Shown here one piece after another: positions 59,868-64,000 of a stretch of DNA of 64,000 nucleotides. Position numbers and translations under genes: made by a program. This stretch comes from Plasmodium malariae (taxonomy: Eukaryota; Apicomplexa; Aconoidasida; Haemosporida; Plasmodiidae). The notes beneath the pieces were generated by a model. The model did no database searches. It had not been told where the DNA came from and saw only the letters and a list, made by a program, of their open reading frames with translations. Location of the stretch: positions 186,001 through 250,000 of the forward strand of contig NC_041787.1 of the NCBI RefSeq assembly GCF_900090045.1, read 5' to 3'. Every line of letters begins with the position of its first letter. The first letter of the stretch is position 1.

Positions 59868-60873
59868 TTTGACGAAGTAAAATAAAACGAAGTGATATGT
59901 AGCGAAGTAAAATATAGCTGACTAAAATATAACTAAGTGAAAAATATCTAAGTGAAAAATAAATAAGTAAAATATAAGTGAAATATAAGTAAAATATAAG
60001 TGAAATATAAATAAGTAATAAGTGAAATATAAATAAGTAATAAGTGAAATATAAATAAGTAATAAGTGAAATATAAATAAGTAATAAGTGAATATAAATA
60101 AGTAATAAGTGAATATAAATAAGTAATAAGTGAAATATAAATAAGTAATAAGTGAAATATAAGTAAAATATAAGTAAAATATAAGTAAAATATAAGTGAA
60201 ATATAAGTAAAATATAAGTGAAATATAAATAAGTAATAAGTGAAATATAAATAAGTAATAAGTGAAATATAAGTAATAAGTCACAAAGGAGGTAAAAATG
60301 CCCCGAGTTATCGAGAAGTTGTAACAAGGGAAGCGTTGGGTATATTTAACGAAAACGAAAAAATTAAGCAAAAGGCTGTTGAGCATATGCACCAAAAAAA
60401 AAAAAAAAAATAAAAAATACAAATATATTTATATATATATTTATTTATTCATGTGCGTTAGTTATATTTAATTATTTATTTATATGCATAAGTGTCCGAA
60501 TTGAACACACATCGGTGGGGAAAAAAACACGCTAAAATGGAAAAGGGTAATTGTTGAACTAAGAAGAAGATTGGGCAGACAACAATTATTATTAGTGCAA
60601 GATATTTTACAAAAAAAAAAAAAAAAAAAAGGTGTACATATACATATATATAGGGTTTATCTTTTATGAATTTCACTAATTCGCTTATAATATATGCATA
60701 AAGAGATACCCCGAATTGGGGTTGCACAAAAAAATTTCCTCAAGCCATTTTTTGTCTTTCATTTCTTGTCATCTATGTTTCTCATTTTTTATACCCACAT
60801 GCATTTCTTACTTTTACTGCAACACATTTTTCCCATTCTTGATTTTTCAAAAAGCAATAAAAACTAAACGCAT
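59868..60873. other. Convergent intergenic region, no gene seen
   Basis: 1 kb between the stops of SRP14 (plus) and the TBCC-domain gene (minus). The first half is filled by a minisatellite (59918-60290). The second half has poly-A runs (60395-60412 and 60612-60630) and no open frame of note. Confidence 0.6.
59918..60290. repeat. 22-bp minisatellite array
   Basis: About 370 bp of AAGTGAAATATAA-type units. The central section is a regular 22-bp repeat that combines AAATATAAATAAGTAATAAG with TG. Shorter 11-bp variants (AAATATAAGTA) flank it. On the minus strand it produces long Tyr/Leu/Phe-rich open frames with no coding meaning. Confidence 0.88.
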
Positions 60874-63666
60874 TTAATTCTCATCATTATAATGAACCGT
60901 TACATTATTATAATGATCTCTAGCGATTATATCACTTAGTACTCTGAACGTCTTTTTGGACTTGTTTACATATTCATATAATTTAAAAGTTAATATTTTG
61001 GTTATTTTCTGTTTTTGTAATTTGGTCAAGTTTATACTACTCATAAAATTCAGAAAACTAAGTATATGCTCATCTTGATTTTCAATTGCATTTTTATAAA
61101 CCTCCGGTAGATATAAACATGTATATTTGTCATCCTCTTTTTTATTTACATAGTCACTCATGTTACATTTTAAATTCTTGTAGTTTTCATTTCCATCGAT
61201 TTTATCCCCACGATATTTACTATTGTGGTTGTTGTCTACACTTGTGTTATCATTGCGTGTGTTATCATTGCGTGTGTTATCATCGAGTATGTTATCATTG
61301 CGTGTGTTATCATCGAGTATGTTATCATTGCTTGTGTTATCATCGAGTATGTTATCATTGCTTGTGTTATCATCGAGTATGTTATCATTCCGTGTGTTAT
61401 CATTGCGCATGGTATCAATACCTTCGCTATCATTATCTGTGATACTGCCCCCGCGCAAAAAATTAGACCCGGAAAATTCTATTAGGAAAAATTTCGCTGG
61501 GTTTAGTAAATAATAAACATAATCCGTGAATGAACTGGACAGACTTGAGCAATCAAAGGATTTATTTATTTCGTTCGTTTTTCTTTCCCCCCTTGAGCTA
61601 TTCCTTCTTTCGCAACTTCCATTTCCACTGTTACTACAATATATATTATCATCATCATCATCGTCTCTGTGGTGCTTCTCTCTGCTACTACCACTTCTAA
61701 TATTGCTGTCCACACCATTGCTTACACCATTAATATCATTATGATTCCGGCCTAAAGAGAATGGGCAATTAGTTGTCTTCATTGAAATACCTAAGTTCAC
61801 AGAGTGCGATAAGAACATCTTACATTTCAGTGGAAATGCAAAGAGTTCACATTTTTTTTCATTAAAATTTATTTTTGCTTTTTGCAAACATATTTTTTGT
61901 TTCTTATTCAAAATGTTATATGGAGCTAATTGAATATTTCTTGTATCACCAAATATAATTATATTTGTCTCAGTATAGACATATATATTTGTATCAACGA
62001 CATTCTCTATTTTTAGACTTCTAGTTACTATATGGACGTCTAAATTATTGGAATTAAATAAAGTAGTAATCATTTCAACTGATAAGGAAATAATATAACA
62101 ATCAACACAAAAATTTATTTTCAAATATTCCACTGTAGACATAATAAATATATTACACTCTTCACAGTTAATTATATTAACAATACTTTTATCATTATTT
62201 ATATATAATGTATTTCCATGCAAATTTTTTATTTCATATATATCGTTGTTTATTTTTTCAATTCCGTAATTTGGCATGTTATCATTTTCATAGCACGCCG
62301 GGGAGTAAGCACTACGTAAACCATTTCCCTTGTAGCAGTTACTACTGTTGGTACTATAGCTGATACTGTTCCAACTACTATCACTGTTTCCATTACTACT
62401 GCTTCCACTAGTGTTCTTTCCGACACATGGAATGTGTGAATTAACCTTCTCACTGGTATAGTCACCCACGCACAAATTATCTAGAAGCCACGTCAATATA
62501 TCCTTGGTCTTATACAAAATTTTGTGTTCATTATTTAATAAAAACCTTTCATGTACATTTGTACTATCATTTGTATCTACGATAAAGTCCAAAAACAGAA
62601 AATTGTAATTCTTAAAATAAAGTGGTACATCGGTTAATGTACTACTATTTGTAATATCAGTACTAGCTAAAAATGCAATCAGGTAAGTCTTCAAAAAATG
62701 CTTATAATTTTTTCCACAAAAATTGAAAAAATCAGATAAATTGGATTTACACATAGAATTGTTTAATTTTGAAAAACTGCCATTAGTACAATTATTAACC
62801 GCTCTTGGTGAGTCCATAAAATGAGGCCAACAATCTTCACTTAAACTTTTATCATATTTTTTTCTTATATAATCTATTTTAAGAAATTGTAAAATAATAA
62901 AAAATATAACTAACTCTATACATATATTTTCATTTAACCACTCACTACTCCATACATTAAAATGTGCACTTTTTTTTTTCTTCTTATTCTTCTCGCAAGC
63001 ATATTTTCCCTTTTCCCTATTCCCCATGTTACTATAAGGTCGGTTACTCATTCCTTCTTCCTCCTCGTTATCCTTTTTGCCCCTCGCTCGATATTCGTCA
63101 TTGCAACTATTGCAGTTATTGTTACCATCCCCATCACCACCGCCCTTGTCATTCTCATAATCTGCAGTTTCGCTTTCACTCTTTGGACACTCCTCTACTT
63201 CCTTACCATACTTGTGCACACACAATTCTTCTAAAGGAGTGTTAAATATGGTCTTCTGCTGATTTAAATTATTTTTTTTTCTCACACTCTGTAGGGTTAT
63301 ACTCAATAGTATCCACAAAGATTTGCATATATTAGTACTAAAGATGCTAAATAATTGATTGTCTTGATTTTTTATTAAATCATTATATGCTAACCAATTA
63401 TCAAGATTAATATATATCTCTTCATTTAAATTTTCTTCCTTGTTATTATTATTTACTTTTGCATTTTTAAAATGTTCATAAAAATTCTTTAAATAAATTA
63501 ATAATAAGTTCTCATCTAATTTGTTTGTTGTGTATATAATAGCATGATCAAAAATTTCTTTTCTTATAAATAAACTTTTTTCCTTTCTATACTTGTGCAC
63601 ATTTGTCTTGTTATTATCGTTTAATGCAGTACTTTTATTTAGGGCAATTTCATTTTTCTTTTCCAT
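60874..63666 (-). CDS. TBCCD1: TBCC-domain protein, TBCCD1-like
   Basis: 930 residues, single exon. The TBCC fold is at about residues 470-600. Short strands repeat with hydrophobic and Cys ladders (IVNIINCEECNIFIMSTV, LKINFCVDCYIISLS, LDVHIVTRSLKIENV). It ends NIIIFGDTRNIQLAPYN, which matches TBCCD1's PLLLAGNQ..TFAPFN. The N-terminal part (about residues 28-330) has the helical layout of TBCCD1, broken by Asn/Ser/Asp-rich inserts. The catalytic Arg of tubulin cofactor C is not expected in TBCCD1-type proteins, and I do not see the cofactor C arrangement. In animals and algae, TBCCD1 proteins position centrosomes and basal bodies. A role in organising parasite microtubules is inference. A tandem Asn-Asp-Asn repeat sits near the C-terminus. 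Confidence 0.82.
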   Translation of the reverse strand: MEKKNEIALNKSTALNDNNKTNVHKYRKEKSLFIRKEIFDHAIIYTTNKLDENLLLIYLKNFYEHFKNAKVNNNNKEENLNEEIYINLDNWLAYNDLIKNQDNQLFSIFSTNICKSLWILLSITLQSVRKKNNLNQQKTIFNTPLEELCVHKYGKEVEECPKSESETADYENDKGGGDGDGNNNCNSCNDEYRARGKKDNEEEEGMSNRPYSNMGNREKGKYACEKNKKKKKSAHFNVWSSEWLNENICIELVIFFIILQFLKIDYIRKKYDKSLSEDCWPHFMDSPRAVNNCTNGSFSKLNNSMCKSNLSDFFNFCGKNYKHFLKTYLIAFLASTDITNSSTLTDVPLYFKNYNFLFLDFIVDTNDSTNVHERFLLNNEHKILYKTKDILTWLLDNLCVGDYTSEKVNSHIPCVGKNTSGSSSNGNSDSSWNSISYSTNSSNCYKGNGLRSAYSPACYENDNMPNYGIEKINNDIYEIKNLHGNTLYINNDKSIVNIINCEECNIFIMSTVEYLKINFCVDCYIISLSVEMITTLFNSNNLDVHIVTRSLKIENVVDTNIYVYTETNIIIFGDTRNIQLAPYNILNKKQKICLQKAKINFNEKKCELFAFPLKCKMFLSHSVNLGISMKTTNCPFSLGRNHNDINGVSNGVDSNIRSGSSREKHHRDDDDDDNIYCSNSGNGSCERRNSSRGERKTNEINKSFDCSSLSSSFTDYVYYLLNPAKFFLIEFSGSNFLRGGSITDNDSEGIDTMRNDNTRNDNILDDNTSNDNILDDNTSNDNILDDNTRNDNILDDNTRNDNTRNDNTSVDNNHNSKYRGDKIDGNENYKNLKCNMSDYVNKKEDDKYTCLYLPEVYKNAIENQDEHILSFLNFMSSINLTKLQKQKITKILTFKLYEYVNKSKKTFRVLSDIIARDHYNNVTVHYNDEN
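61236..61433 (-). repeat. Asn-Asp-Asn tandem repeat in the TBCCD1-like protein
   Basis: About eleven alternating 6-residue units, DNTRND / DNTSND / DNILDD, encoded by 18-bp DNA units. They lie at about residues 745-810, after the TBCC fold. All six frames remain open across the array, which gives four spurious overlapping frames. Confidence 0.88.
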
Positions 63667-64000
63667 GATGCTTTACAACTGGGTTCAATATATTCCTCTT
63701 CCTTTATCATTTGACCTATGTGCGCAGGGATGTGTTTATGCATAAAAGTATGCGCACGAGAAGGTATATTTATATATATATATATATATATAACCTGTGT
63801 GCACTTATCTATCTTTGTATGTATGTGGGCACGTATGGATGTACATTTATACGTGTGACTTTTAAAAATTTTTACTTTCAAATATGTTTGTTCATATTAT
63901 TTCTCCTCTTTTTCCTACTTTTAATTTTCTTCGTTTGTTCAAAGCAGTAACGTGTAATGCTGCTTAAAACTTCCTCTTCGACTATATTCCTCTCCTACGC
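63667..64000. other. Upstream region of the TBCCD1-like gene
   Basis: The last 334 bp of the window, upstream of a minus-strand gene, with a (TA)n tract at 63770-63792 and no supportable coding region. It should contain the promoter or leader of the TBCCD1-like gene. Confidence 0.5.

Noticed and set aside
59812..60422. Membrane-like Tyr/Phe/Leu-rich frames on the minus strand
   Set aside because: A direct translation of the 22-bp minisatellite, with no sequence outside the array that looks coding.

Overview
This window is nuclear DNA from a malaria parasite (genus Plasmodium). The evidence is very high A+T, long homopolymer and (AT)n tracts, Asn/Lys-rich low-complexity inserts inside conserved proteins, and short AT-rich GT..AG introns. 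The gene order also fits: an HMGB-box gene next to ORC1 is, from established knowledge, the arrangement on the left part of P. falciparum chromosome 12 (PfHMGB1/PfORC1). The intergenic DNA looks less extreme than in P. falciparum, so a non-falciparum species such as the malariae/ovale group is plausible, but the sequence alone does not settle it.

Layout, left to right: (1) 160-23713 (+), one enormous gene of about 34 exons for a dynein heavy chain. (2) 23966-25700 (-), an 8-exon cyclophilin. (3) 26963-29920 (-), a trimethylguanosine synthase-like RNA cap methyltransferase. (4) 31259-38579 (-), a 6-exon Rqc2/NEMF ribosome quality control factor with a very large repeat-bearing insertion. (5) 41974-43994 (+), a 5-exon AATF/Bfr2 ribosome-biogenesis protein. 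(6) 44955-45453 (+), a small 3-exon Alba-fold protein. (7) 47239-47562 (-), a single-box HMGB protein. (8) 53757-56915 (+), ORC1. (9) 57356-58124 (-), a 2-exon charged protein of unknown function. (10) 59021-59867 (+), a 3-exon SRP14. (11) 60874-63666 (-), a TBCC-domain (TBCCD1-like) protein. The rest is AT-rich intergenic DNA with many minisatellites. I see no tRNA, rRNA, mobile element or CRISPR.

The genes are separate monocistronic units and fall into loose themes. Two concern the microtubule cytoskeleton (dynein, TBCCD1). Four concern RNA and ribosomes (cap trimethylation, Rqc2, Bfr2, SRP14). Three concern chromatin and replication (Alba-like, HMGB, ORC1).

The most striking observation is in the dynein. 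Assembled exon by exon, it keeps the dynein linker, the stalk with a recognisable microtubule-binding domain, AAA5/AAA6 and the C-terminal domain. However, the AAA1 site that normally drives motility has lost Walker A, Walker B and the sensor-I motif, and AAA4 is also degenerate. Only an AAA2 P-loop and an AAA3 Walker B are still readable. It therefore looks like a conserved 'pseudo-motor' dynein. Other notable points are a frame break at a 25-A run inside its lysine-rich insertion, a four-fold repeated Arg/Lys-Pro-Thr-Gly module in Rqc2, a probable BAH domain in ORC1, and a GC-rich hairpin beside a TGCATGCA palindrome in an otherwise empty intergenic region.
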